In this document: piece after piece, positions 1-9,804 of the stretch | Layout of the letters: every line of letters starts with the position of its first letter | How positions within the stretch are numbered: the stretch's first letter is position 1 | Origin: Druceiella hillmani | Lineage: Eukaryota > Arthropoda > Insecta > Lepidoptera > Hepialidae | Assembly: GCA_039881145.1 (NCBI GenBank) | Contig: JAYKKI010000095.1 | Location: forward strand, 3,867,501 to 3,931,500 | Length of the DNA: 64,000 bases | Direction of reading: 5' to 3' | The notes under the pieces: model-generated | Databases searched by the model: none | The model's input: the letters and a program-made list of their open reading frames with translations, nothing else | What the model was told of the DNA's origin: nothing | Translations under genes and position numbers: made by a program

Positions 1-1280
1 TATTATAAATTTTATTAAACTCTTGAGATATATTAATATTATTTTTTACTATTTAAATATAAAACTATTTATGTAAATTAAACTATTATTATTAATTTTA
101 TTAAACCCTTGAGAAATATTCATATTATTTTTTACTATTTAAATATAAAACTATTTATATAAATTAAACTATTATTATAAATTTGATTAAGCTCTTGAGA
201 AATATTAATATTATTTTTTACTATTTAAATATAAAACTATTTATATAAATTAAACTATTATTATAAATTTGATTAAACTCTTGAGAAATATTAATATTAT
301 TTTTTACTATTTAAATATATAACTATTTATATAAATTAAACTATTATTATAAATTTTATTAAACTCTTGAGAAATATTAATATTATTTTTTACTATTTAA
401 ATATAAAACTATTTAAATAAATTAAACTATTATTATAAATTTGATTAAACCCTTGAGAAATATTAATATTATTTTTTACTATTTAAATATATAACTATTT
501 ATATAAATTAAACTATTATTATAAATTTTATTAAACTCTTGAGAAATATTAATATTATTTTTTAATATTTAAATATAAAACTATTTATATAAATTAAACT
601 ATGATTATAAATTTGATTAAACTCTTGAGAAATATTAATATTATTTTTGACTATTTAAATATAAAACTATTTATATAAATTAAACTATTGTTATAAATTT
701 TATTAAACTCTTGAGAAATATTAATATTATTTTTTACTATTTAAATATAAAACTATTTATATAAATTAAACTATTATTATAAATTTTATAAAACTTTTGA
801 GAAATATTAATATTATTTTTGACTATTTAAATATAAAACTATTTATATAAATTAAACTATTATTATAAATTTTATTAAACCCTTGAGAAATATTAATATT
901 ATTTTTGACTATTTAAATATAAAACTATTTATATAAATTAAACTATTATTATACATTTTATTAAACCCTTGAGAAATATTAATATTATTTTTGACTACTT
1001 AAATATGAAACTATTTAAATAAATTAAACTATTATTATAAATTTTATTAAACCCTTGAGAAATATTAATATTATTTTTTACTATTTAAATATAAAACTAT
1101 TTATATAAATTAAACTATTATTTTAAATTTTATTAAACCCTTGAGAAATATTATTATTATTTTTTACTATTTAAATATAAAACTGTTTATATAAATTAAA
1201 CTATTATTATAAATTTTATTAAACTCTTGAGAAATATTAATATTATTTTTTACTATTTAAACATAATACTATTTAAATAT
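1..1280. repeat. Tandem satellite, 86-bp unit, about 15 copies
   Basis: The marker CTTGAG recurs at 22, 108, 194 and onward at 86-bp steps. Each unit holds AAACTCTTGAGAAATATTA followed by a run of T, TACTATTTAAATATA, and AAACTATTTATATAAATT. Copies differ by a few substitutions, such as CTC versus CCC before TTGAG and TTTTTTA versus TTTTTGA, which alternate irregularly along the array. The array is cut by the left window edge, so its true length is unknown. It is almost pure A/T apart from the CTTGAG block. No coding potential. Confidence 0.95.
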
Positions 1281-2763
1281 AAAAAAGTATCGCGATTTTT
1301 TTCAAAAACTTATATCTAGAATCATTGGTACATTTTCAGTTTTTCGACACCATCGGAGATGAGGTGAAAGGGATGTATTTGTTTTCTGTGAATATTTTCA
1401 GCAATAAGTTCAGAAGTAGTTTACATAAAATTCAGAAAAAAATACTTTCGCAGATTTTCGTCGAACTAAAAACGAATATTTCTTTATACCAAATTTCCTG
1501 CCCTCAAAATCCTCAGTCAAATATTTTTTAAATTCTTATTATTTTTAAACGTCAAACGGTCTCCGAGAAAACAGTCGCGACATCCGGACATATGAGGGTG
1601 TGAGTGGTATTATAATGATCCAGTTTTCCAGGTCCGGTCCTTTTGAAGTACGAAACTCTAAAATATGCTCAGCTTATTTAACAAATTTAAATAGTTGTTC
1701 GTATTACCTATATTTACAAATATAAAACATATACCCATAGACTTATATTACTTTGTACCTTTACCAGGTATAAGTTCAGTTTAGCGAATTTCTTGTTTTT
1801 TATTTGTTTAAATGAAAGAATATATATAAAAAAGAATAGATTTCAATAAAATTACGCTCAGACTAGATTATTTTATTATAAAAATTATTTGAAATATGTT
1901 TCTTCTATAAAGAAATGCCTGTCAGTTGATTATAAAACGTAAATTTTATAACATCTTTTTACGCGGATTAAATTGCGCATTTCAATATTTTGATTTTTTG
2001 TTTTTTTTTATATGTCATGTCCTGTTTGTATTCGCAAATTTAGTGTCTAGTATTACAAAAATGGCAATTAAGTCGAAAACGTATAACTTGTACTGTGTCA
2101 ACAAAGTACACTTTTGTATGGGAACATTTTTCAAATCACTTCTTTTAATAAAACTATCTCGACTAGGACCTAGTGTTGGTAAATACTTTGTTTTTTTTCT
2201 TTCTTGATATAAAAAAAATTGGAAATCCACAATTACTCTAAACTGAACTTGTTCCCTTTACCAAATTAAGGCAAGGAGTAAAAATTCCACAGCCGCATCA
2301 CTGTGTGAGTTTAAGGGAATATGATTTGAAAATCCATAGAAGCTCTCCATACGGAACTGAAAACTGCAATTGTTCGAATGACTGAAGATTGTGAGAAATA
2401 AAACGTTAAATGCTCTATGACTCAAGCATAAAACCTATGGATAATAGACAAACTCACACCGTTACATACATGAAACGTGAACACTCTTTTTTGCACAGTC
2501 GAATAAACAAAGGAAATCAAGCATAATAATTTTTATTAAATGTAATTTTTGAACAATTAATATACAATAATAATGGTCGCAGATAATTAATTCCACGTAA
2601 ATAATAAAGAGTTGTTTTCACCTATGCCATAAATGTAATTTATTTATTTGTATATTTATTCATTTATGTTGCAAATTAATAAATCAACAACAAAATTACA
2701 TGAATGACATCATAAAAACAGTAAAGATTAAATACCATTTCAATTTACTGCAGATTTTATGAT
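1281..2763. other. Unassigned AT-rich sequence, no gene seen
   Basis: Single-copy-looking DNA between the left satellite and the Penelope-like composite. The only open frames are short (68 to 93 codons), with no recognisable domain and codons that look like translated AT-rich DNA. A small patch of higher GC at about 1550-1640 is the only change of composition. Confidence 0.5.
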
Positions 2764-2775
2764 GCTGGTATTCAT
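2764..2775. repeat. Left 12-bp target-site duplication of the PLE composite
   Basis: GCTGGTATTCAT here is repeated exactly at 5633-5644, on the other side of the inverted composite. The match stops on both sides, as expected for a target duplication made when the whole composite inserted as one unit. Confidence 0.8.
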
Positions 2776-2823
2776 ATATTGAATATATTTGGCGTTAATT
2801 TTGTAGAAATTCATTATTCTCAA
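2776..2823 (-). repeat. One-sided terminal tail of the PLE family
   Basis: On the minus strand this begins after TTTAATTG and reads GAATAATGAATTTCTACAAA, ending CGCCAAATATATTCAATAT. The same tail ends the elements at 9792 and 28073 but is absent from the right end of this composite (5632) and from the copy at 39577-39690. It therefore marks one class of 3' terminus in the family rather than a coincidental flank. Confidence 0.8.
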
Positions 2824-2870
2824 TTAAATGAAACTACGTGATGTAGTATTATTTCTACTATCTTTAATTT

Positions 2871-2929
2871 CTTTACCACGACCTAGGTTTCGTTGTATTA
2901 CAACATCTTCAGGTGGGATATTAGCAAAG
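2871..2929 (-). ncRNA. Hammerhead-like ribozyme, left PLE arm
   Basis: Exact reverse-complement counterpart of the 59-nt motif at 5523-5581, read on the minus strand toward the left end of the composite. All core elements described for that copy are present unchanged: CUGAAGA, a stem II hairpin GUUGU/ACAAC, GAAA, a three-pair stem III and GUC at the predicted cleavage site. Confidence 0.75.
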
Positions 2930-3183
2930 ATTAACTCTGAGGAACAACCAACAGCATTTATATGTTTCAAACACAATAGCGGAAGACTACTTTGTGCGGA
3001 TTTTTCCATTGTTTATGTTAGTGAGTTTATTGCAGGGGCGCAGACTAGGTTTTATTATATTACAGAGAGTTATACAATATACCAGTATTATAGTTGGGGT
3101 AATAAATTCAATTGTTGTTATTATGTGAAATTATACAATGCAAACTTTAGGGTGTATGTAATAAAATTAAATGGAAGTTATTG

Positions 3184-3336
3184 TCGGTAATATATTGCAA
3201 AGGCAAAGGTATTTGAACGTAAGGTCAAGGTAATATACTAATTCTACATATCTTATTATCGGTAATATATTTATACAAAAGCAAGGGTATTTGAAAGTAA
3301 GGACAAGGTAATACACTAATTCTACATATCTCCGGT
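3184..3336 (-). repeat. Two-copy 78-bp tandem repeat in PLE 3' region, left arm
   Basis: Mirror image of the repeat at 5121-5272. Each unit contains GATATGTAGAATTAGT, TATTACCTTG, CAAATACCCTTGC and ATATTACCGA. It lies between the end of the endonuclease frame and the ribozyme in both arms, so it belongs to the element rather than to the host. Confidence 0.8.
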
Positions 3337-3477
3337 TTTGTGTATTCATATATATATTTATTTATTTCTTTTAATTTTTTTTTTGTTTTTATTATATATA
3401 CGTATATTTATATGTGTATTAATGCTGAAACAATTTCCAGGGTACTGTAGTATCAATGTTTTATATTTATATTATAT

Positions 3478-4038
3478 CTAGAAGATATTAAGAATGGGTG
3501 ATGATATTATATTTAGTTGTTCATTTAATATATTGACCTTGATATCTTTTTTATGTCTGTTTATTTCTAATGTTTCTAGGATATTAAGTTTATTGCCTTT
3601 TGTATTTATTTGTAATATATAGGGGGCATTATCAGTATGGGGGTGATGGTTATTTTCAATGAGATGTTTAGCAAAGTGAGATGTGTCTGGTTTATTATTA
3701 CGCCAGCTGGCGATGTGTTCTTTATATCTTGTATTAAAATCTCTTCCTGTTTGACCTATGTATACACTATTACAATCGTTACATTTAAGTTTATAGATAC
3801 CACTCTTTTTAAGTTTATCTATTTTTTCTTTATTATTAATAAGGGTTTTACCCAAGTTATTTAAGGTACTATACGTACATGTTATATTATTTATATTTTT
3901 ATTATTAGTTAAGAGTTTTCCTAATTTGAGTGATACATTACCTATGTATGGGATAGATTTATAGTAAATATTATTCTTATTTGGTGCGACCGGGTATATT
4001 TCTTGTATTAGTATTTTTCTTAATTTATTATGGTACAC
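3478..4038 (-). pseudogene. Truncated PLE protein: GIY-YIG endonuclease domain only (left arm)
   Basis: A 186-residue open frame equal to the C-terminal part of the protein in the right arm. It begins within the linker between reverse transcriptase and endonuclease (YHNKLRKIL), only because the arm is truncated there, so the methionine at the start is probably not a native start. It keeps the whole GIY-YIG domain: GIY, the CNDC cysteine pair, YIG, the R and H residues of the TRYKEH segment, the SHFAKH histidines and the late ETLE glutamate. No stop or frameshift interrupts it. It differs from the right-arm copy near the C-terminus (ILNIF here, ILNTF there). With no reverse transcriptase left it cannot mobilise itself; whether it is expressed is unknown. 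Confidence 0.85.
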
Positions 4039-4974
4039 GTTGACGACATCCTTATCTGCTGGAAAGGTACACAGCGACAGTTAGACCAGTTTGTTAACTT
4101 TGCTAACTCCCTACACAATAATATCAAATTCACTTTAGAAGTAGAGTCTGATAATAAACTTAATTTTTTAGATATAACAATAGAACGCAAAAATAATGAA
4201 CATAAATTTAGTATATTTAGAAAAGACACATTTACAGACTCCATAATTAATGGTCAATCTCAACACCCTTGGTCCCATAAGTTAGCAGCATTTCATTCCA
4301 TGATTCACAGAGCTTTAACCATCCCTCTTGAAAAACCTAACCTACGTAAAGAAATAAAAACTATGAAACTAATTGCAACAAATAATAATTATGACCCATC
4401 AATTGTCACAAAACTGTACCATAATAAATTAAGAAAAATACTAATACAAGAAATATACCCGGTCGCACCAAATAAGAATAATATTTACTATAAATCTATC
4501 CCATACATAGGTAATGTATCACTCAAATTAGGAAAACTCTTAACTAATAATAAAAATATAAATAATATAACATGTACGTATAGTACCTTAAATAACTTGG
4601 GTAAAACCCTTATTAATAATAAAGAAAAAATAGATAAACTTAAAAAGAGTGGTATCTATAAACTTAAATGTAACGATTGTAATAGTGTATACATAGGTCA
4701 AACAGGAAGAGATTTTAATACAAGATATAAAGAACACATCGCCAGCTGGCGTAATAATAAACCAGACACATCTCACTTTGCTAAACATCTCATTGAAAAT
4801 AACCATCACCCCCATACTGATAATGCCCCCTATATATTACAAATAAATACAAAAGGCAATAAACTTAATATCCTAGAAACATTAGAAATAAACAGACATA
4901 AAAAAGATATCAAGGTCAATATATTAAATGAACAACTAAATATAATATCATCACCCATTCTTAATACCTTCTAG
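4030..4974 (+). pseudogene. 5'-truncated Penelope-like protein: RT C-terminus plus GIY-YIG endonuclease
   Basis: A 314-residue open frame. Residues 3-8 (HVDDIL) are the reverse transcriptase motif C, normally YVDD; the copy is cut exactly there, and the first residues come from the junction with the left arm. Residues 9 to about 190 cover the end of the palm, the thumb and a linker. The GIY-YIG nuclease starts with GIY at 208-210, then a CNDC cysteine pair at 214-217, YIG at 221-223, TRYKEH at 231-236, an SHFAKH histidine cluster, and ETLE near the end as the likely catalytic glutamate. Cysteines between GIY and YIG plus downstream histidines are typical of Penelope-like nucleases. A complete element would carry several hundred more residues upstream. 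The nuclease would nick target DNA and the RT would copy the element RNA. No internal stop or frameshift is present, in keeping with a recent insertion. Confidence 0.88.
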
Positions 4975-5120
4975 ATATAATATAAATATAAAACATTGAC
5001 ACTACAGTACCCTGGAAATTGTTTCAGCATTAATACACATATAAATATACGTATATATAATAAAGACAAAAAAACAATTAAAAGAAATAAATAAATATAT
5101 ATATGAATACACAAAACCGG

Positions 5121-5272
5121 AGATATGTAGAATTAGTGTATTACCTTGTCCTTACTTTCAAATACCCTTGCTTTTGTATAAATATATTACCGATAATAAG
5201 ATATGTAGAATTAGTATATTACCTTGACCTTACGTTCAAATACCCTTGCCTTTGCAATATATTACCGACAAT
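5121..5272 (+). repeat. Two-copy 78-bp tandem repeat in PLE 3' region, right arm
   Basis: Two diverged copies beginning AGATATGTAGAATTAGT and ending ATATTACCGA(T/C)AATA lie between the stop codon at 4974 and the ribozyme. The mirror copy is at 3184-3336. Confidence 0.8.
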
Positions 5273-5522
5273 AACTTCCATTTAATTTTATTACATACAC
5301 CCTAAAGTTTGCATTGTATAATTTCACATAATAACAACAATTGAATTTATTACCCCAACTATAATACTGGTATATTGTATAACTCTCTGTAATATAATAA
5401 AACCTAGTCTGCGCCCCTGCAATAAACTCACTAACATAAACAATGGAAAAATCCGCACAAAGTAGTCTTCCGCTATTGTGTTTGAAACATATAAATGCTG
5501 TTGGTTGTTCCTCAGAGTTAAT

Positions 5523-5581
5523 CTTTGCTAATATCCCACCTGAAGATGTTGTAATACAACGAAACCTAGGTCGTGGTAAAG
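5523..5581 (+). ncRNA. Hammerhead-like self-cleaving ribozyme, right PLE arm
   Basis: The 59 nt fold as a type I hammerhead. Stem I: CTTT (5523-5526) pairs with AAAG (5578-5581), then an internal loop, then CCAC (5536-5539) pairs with GTGG (5573-5576). Core: CTGAAGA (5540-5546), which is CUGANGA with N=A. One extra U (5547) follows. Stem II: GTTGT (5548-5552) with loop AAT and ACAAC (5556-5560). Core: GAA (5561-5563). Stem III: ACC (5564-5566), two-nucleotide loop TA, GGT (5569-5571). The nucleotide before the predicted cut is C5572, giving GUC. Hammerheads with very short stem III are known from Penelope-like elements, and such forms may act as dimers. An extra base after A9 has precedent in a viroid hammerhead. 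Activity is inferred from structure only. Confidence 0.78.
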
Positions 5582-5632
5582 AAATTAAAGATAGTAGAAA
5601 TAATACTACATCACGTAGTTTCATTTAATTGA

Positions 5633-5644
5633 GCTGGTATTCAT
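5633..5644. repeat. Right 12-bp target-site duplication of the PLE composite
   Basis: GCTGGTATTCAT, identical to 2764-2775. Confidence 0.8.
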
Positions 5645-6865
5645 TTTAATATGAATTGTATACAGGTCTTACTTAGGATCGTCTTAAAAAATCGAAAGGC
5701 AACTGTACTGTATTATGCAGAGCTGCGCCACTGCATCATTCCTTTCAATAAAGTTTATCAAATTAGGTCCAGATGACGTCAATTTCGTGCTAATACTTTT
5801 ATAGAATATAGTGCAAACAATACGGGTACGTATTGTTAGTTACTTATAATTAGATGGCAGTTTCTTCCATAGGAGATGGAGGGTACAATCAGCTCTATGA
5901 TTTATCAATTACTTTAGTTAACGTTTACGTTACTACATACTATAATGACGGTTGTCTTAACGTTCGATTTAAATTCAGCATGTTGTATTGCACTCGCATT
6001 GTCTTTGACTTTGTTGGTCGTTAGCGTTTCACATACTGACGGTATTTTTCGTAGACTAGAGAGGAAAGAACAGTAGATGTAAAAGGGTTTTTGAAAAATC
6101 GTACCTCCGGTAAACTTCAAAAAAGCTAAAATAATGTTTGTTTTAATAACATTGAACGAATGTTAGTGTCAGCTAAAAGTTATATTTAATTAATTTCTGT
6201 AACGGCTACAGGTTAATAAAAGCAACTGATATTGATTATTTATTGTAATCCTTTTCAAAAAGTTACTCGTATTATGTGCGTGGACTTTTTTTCCATTCTT
6301 ATAGTTTAGTTCGCAGTGGATTTGTAAGCAAAATTTTTGTTTTTTTTCCTTGGCCTGCTATATAATTACTAAGTGACCGACTATGACTTCATTTTACATT
6401 ATACAACATCAGACAACTACCCGAGACGCACTTGACCTTTGATCTCATTATTCAAGCGCAGTTAACGTAAGGTTACAATTGACATTCAACTTTTCATTTG
6501 AAATAATAATTAAAAACAGCTCCGGAAAAAAGCAATTTTACTTTTCAGTCTTATTTGCATTTTTATTACTTCTTTTTTGGAGGAATTTTTCATGGCTTAT
6601 TGTTTTTTCCGCTTCGTAGCACAAATATTTTTGCTATTGTATTTTAACCTTTCGTGTTTTTATTTACTGATCGCGACATAAAATGGAAGAAATTTTCTTT
6701 AACTCAGTCTTTTTTTATTAATCGTTATTTAGTGTTTTATTAATCATTCTACAATTATTTGTCAAACAGTAATACTTATTTATCACTTTAACTACATACA
6801 AGGACCTATTTACAAATTGGGTGCCACGACTCTAAAACTCATGTGCCCAATCTTGATCCTTTACA
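5645..6865. other. Unassigned AT-rich sequence, no gene seen
   Basis: Mixed sequence without repeats or a convincing open frame. The longest frame, 68 codons on the minus strand at 5914-6120, has no recognisable domain. Poly-T runs are scattered throughout. Confidence 0.5.
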
Positions 6866-7085
6866 TTATTTATTTATTTATATATTAACGTACTTTAATG
6901 TATACAATTAAAACACATGGTGGAATTATTGCTACGAAAACAATATCTTAGAGCCAAACCAGAACATAAGTCTTGCCCCGCTCGATGAGCGGCCAGGAAT
7001 CAAACCCGGGTCCTCGCGAGGCGCCAAGTCGTCCAAGGCCTTGACGCCTTGTGATTAACCCAATACACCACAGTGACTACGATTA
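6866..7085 (-). mobile_element. tRNA-derived SINE
   Basis: On the minus strand the element starts at about 7085 with a region resembling an RNA polymerase III A box (GTGTATTGGGTTAATCAC). It then has a good B box, GGTTTGATTCC (7006 down to 6996, consensus GGTTCGANTCC), inside a GC-rich head. It ends near 6866 in an AAATAAATAAATAA tail. A GC-rich tRNA-like head, a non-tRNA body and a short A-rich repeat tail are the hallmarks of a SINE. I could not find clear target duplications. Confidence 0.65.
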
Positions 7086-7184
7086 TATTATAATTACGAT
7101 TGACGAAACTTTTTTTTAATTGTGTTATTTGACGAATTGCATTTTATTTGCTGACGATTTTTTTATGTAATTCTTCTTTTGAAT

Positions 7185-9310
7185 AGACACTTTCTTTGTT
7201 ACAACAAGATGCAGGAGATTTTATGAAATACTTCTCTCGAATATACACTTTCTTTTTTACAAGATGAAGGAAATTTTACAAAATACTTCTCTTGAATAGA
7301 CACTTTCTTTTTTACAACAAGATGCAGGAGATTTTATGAAATACTTCTCTCGAATATACACTTTCTTTTTTACAAGATGAAGGAAATTTTACAAAATACT
7401 TCTCTTGAATAGACACTTTCTTTTTTACAACAAGATGCAGGAGATTTTATGAAATACTTCTCTCGAATATACACTTTCTTTTTTACAAGATGAAGGAAAT
7501 TTTATAAAATACTTCTCTTGAATAGACACTTTCTTTTTTACAACAAGATGCAGGAGATTTTATGAAATACTTCTCTCGAATATACACTTTCTTTTTTACA
7601 AGATGAAGGAAATTTTACAAAATACTTCTCTTGAATAGACACTTTCTTTTTTATAACAAAATGCAGGAGATTTTATGAAATACTTCTCTCGAATATACAC
7701 TGTCTTTGTTACAAGATACAGGAGATTTTACAAAATACTTCTCTTGAATATACACTTTCTTTTTTACAAGATGAAGGAAATTTTACAAAATACTTCTCTT
7801 GAATAGACACTTTCTTTTTTACAACAAGATGCAGGAGATTTTATGAAATACTTCAATCGAATATACACTTTCTTTTTTACAAGATGAAGGAAATTTTACA
7901 AAATACTTCTCTTGAATAGACACTTTCTTTTTTACAACAAGATGCAGGAGATTTTATGAAATACTTCTCTCGAATATACACTTTCTTTTTTACAAGATGA
8001 AGGAAATTTTACAAAATACTTCTCTTGAATAGACACTTTCTTTTTTACAACAAGATGCAGGAGATTTTATGAAATACTTCTCTCGAATATACACTTTCTT
8101 TTTTACAAGATGAAGGAAATTTTACAAAATACTTCTCTTGAATAGACACTTTCTTTTTTACAACAAGATGCAGGAGATTTTATGAAATACTTCTCTCGAA
8201 TATACACTTTCTTTTTTACAAGATGAAGGAAATTTTACAAAATACTTCTCTTGAATAGACACTTTCTTTTTTACAACAAGATGCAGGAGATTTTATGAAA
8301 TACTTCTCTCGAATATACACTTTCTTTTTTACAAGATGAAGGAAATTTTACAAAATACTTCTCTTGATTAGACACTTTCTTTTTTACAACAAGATGCAGG
8401 AGATTTTATGAAATACTTCTCTCGAATATACACTTTCTTTTTTTACAAGATGAAGGAAATTTTACAAAATACTTCTCTTGAATAGACACTTTCTTTTTTA
8501 CAACAAGATGCAGGAGATTTTATGAAATACTTCTCTCGAATATACACTTTCTTTTTTACAAGATGAAGGAAATTTTACAAAATACTTCTCTTGAATAGAC
8601 ACTTTCTTTTTTATAACAAAATGCAGGAGATTTTATGAAATACTTCTCTCGAATATACACTGTCTTTGTTACAAGATACAGGAGATTTTACAAAATACTT
8701 CTCTCGAATATACACTTTCTTTTTTACAATAAGATGCAGATTTTACAAAATACATCTCTCGAATGTACACTTTCTATGTTACAATAAGATGCAGGAGATT
8801 TTATGAAATACTTCTCTCGAATATACACTGTCTTTGTTACAAGATACAGGAGATTTTACAAAATACTTCTCTCGAATATACACTTTCTTTCTTACAATAA
8901 GATGCAGGCGATTTTACAAAATACATCTCTCGAATGTACACTTTCTATGTTACAATAAGATGCAGGAGATTTTGTGAAATACTTCTCTTGAATAGAAACT
9001 TTCTTTGTTACAACAAGATGCAGGAGATTTTATGAAATACTTCTCTCGAATATACACTTTCTTATTTACAACAAGATGTAGGAGATTTAAAAAATACTTC
9101 TCTCGAATATACACTTTCTTTGTTACAATAAGATGCAGATTTTATGAAATACTTCTCTTGAATAGACACTTTCTGTGTTACTACAAGATGCAGGAGATTT
9201 TACAAAATACTTGTCTCGAATATAAATTTTCTTTGCTACAAGATGCAGGAGATTTTATGAAATACTTCTCTCGAATAAACACTTTCTTTGTTACAACAAG
9301 ATGTAAAGGT
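7185..9310. repeat. Higher-order minisatellite, 113-bp unit of two related subunits
   Basis: ACAACAAGATGCAGGAG recurs at 7201, 7314 and 7427, giving a 113-bp unit. Each unit is two related subunits of about 59 and 54 bp: one with CAAGATGCAGGAGATTTTATG and CTCTCGAATATACAC, the other with CAAGATGAAGGAAATTTTAC and CTCTTGAATAGACAC. The array is regular to about 8620 and then breaks into irregular single subunits with deletions up to 9300. An open frame at 9005-9322 is only this repeat translated. Confidence 0.93.
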
Positions 9311-9581
9311 TGGTACGTTTAGCTCGGAATAAATGTTGTCAAACAAGGAGTAAATAACTGCCTTTGAAAAAGGCTTTGAATCGAGGACCTTTAATTTGCT
9401 TTTGTAATACGACGTATTGTACGTTAAGAAGCAAGTATAAATTCATTGCAATTACGTGGCATTTCCCAACCTCAGCCTTTGTTTACTTTTTTCTTTATCA
9501 TACACTTTCCATTTCTTTGTAATTGTTATATTCTCGTAAATGAAAATTACCAGTTTCATGAAATAGAGACAACTTGTTATT

Positions 9582-9593
9582 CTTGAAGTTTTT
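9582..9593. repeat. Left 12-bp target-site duplication of mini-PLE B
   Basis: CTTGAAGTTTTT, repeated exactly at 9793-9804. Similarity continues imperfectly beyond 12 bp (TTCACAATTAAA versus TTTTCAAATTAAA), so the duplication could be slightly longer. Confidence 0.75.
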
Positions 9594-9792
9594 CACAATT
9601 AAATGAAACTACGTGATGTAGTATTATTTCTACTTTCTTTAATTTCTTTACCACGACCAAGGTTTCGTTGTATTACAACATCTTCAGGTGGGATATTAGC
9701 AAAGATATACTAAGAAATAATACTACGTCACGTAGTTTTATTTAATTGTAAATAATGAATTTCTACAAAATTAACGCCAAATATATTCAATA
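9594..9792. mobile_element. Miniature PLE derivative B: inverted, ribozyme-bearing, non-coding
   Basis: This 199-bp unit has the same plan as the 2.9-kb composite without coding sequence. The left arm (to about 9704) reads on the minus strand and contains the ribozyme and the terminal block AATTAAATGAAACTACGTG. The right arm (from about 9712) starts with AGAAATAATACTACGTCACG on the plus strand and ends with the 48-bp tail (CGCCAAATATATTCAATA). The arms are head to head and unequal. Exact 12-bp repeats flank it. It must use proteins supplied by full-length relatives if it ever moved by retrotransposition. Confidence 0.8.
9646..9704 (-). ncRNA. Hammerhead-like ribozyme in mini-PLE B
   Basis: Again 59 nt, with every paired position of the 5523-5581 motif conserved. 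The one difference I see in it is in the two-nucleotide loop of stem III: TT instead of TA on the minus strand. A change confined to a loop, in an otherwise decaying non-coding element, fits selection on the RNA fold before insertion, though one change is weak evidence. Confidence 0.72.
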
Positions 9793-9804
9793 CTTGAAGT
9801 TTTT
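9793..9804. repeat. Right 12-bp target-site duplication of mini-PLE B
   Basis: CTTGAAGTTTTT, identical to 9582-9593. Confidence 0.75.

Larger units (their letters stand above)
2776..5632. mobile_element. Penelope-like retroelement, head-to-head inverted composite
   Basis: Two 5'-truncated copies of one element meet head to head at about 4037. The left arm reads on the minus strand and the right arm on the plus strand, so both 3' ends face outward. The arms are nearly identical; one of the few differences is the last codons of the two reading frames (ATATCTTCTAG versus ATACCTTCTAG), so the event is young. Both arms carry a GIY-YIG endonuclease, a two-copy 78-bp repeat in the 3' region and a hammerhead-like ribozyme. 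Only the left end has an extra tail of about 48 bp (2776-2823), which also ends the elements at 9792 and 28073. Penelope-like elements are known for inverted or tandem partial copies and for a one-sided short extension. Exact 12-bp direct repeats flank the whole unit. It has no complete reverse transcriptase, so it is not autonomous. Confidence 0.9.

Noticed and set aside
2828..3190. A 120-codon open frame repeated in mirror image at 5262-5624
   Set aside because: It reads antisense across the ribozyme and 3' region of the PLE, in both arms alike; the conservation is that of the recent inverted duplication, not of a protein.
9005..9322. A 105-codon open frame with internal repeats
   Set aside because: It is the 113-bp minisatellite translated; other units of the same array carry stops.
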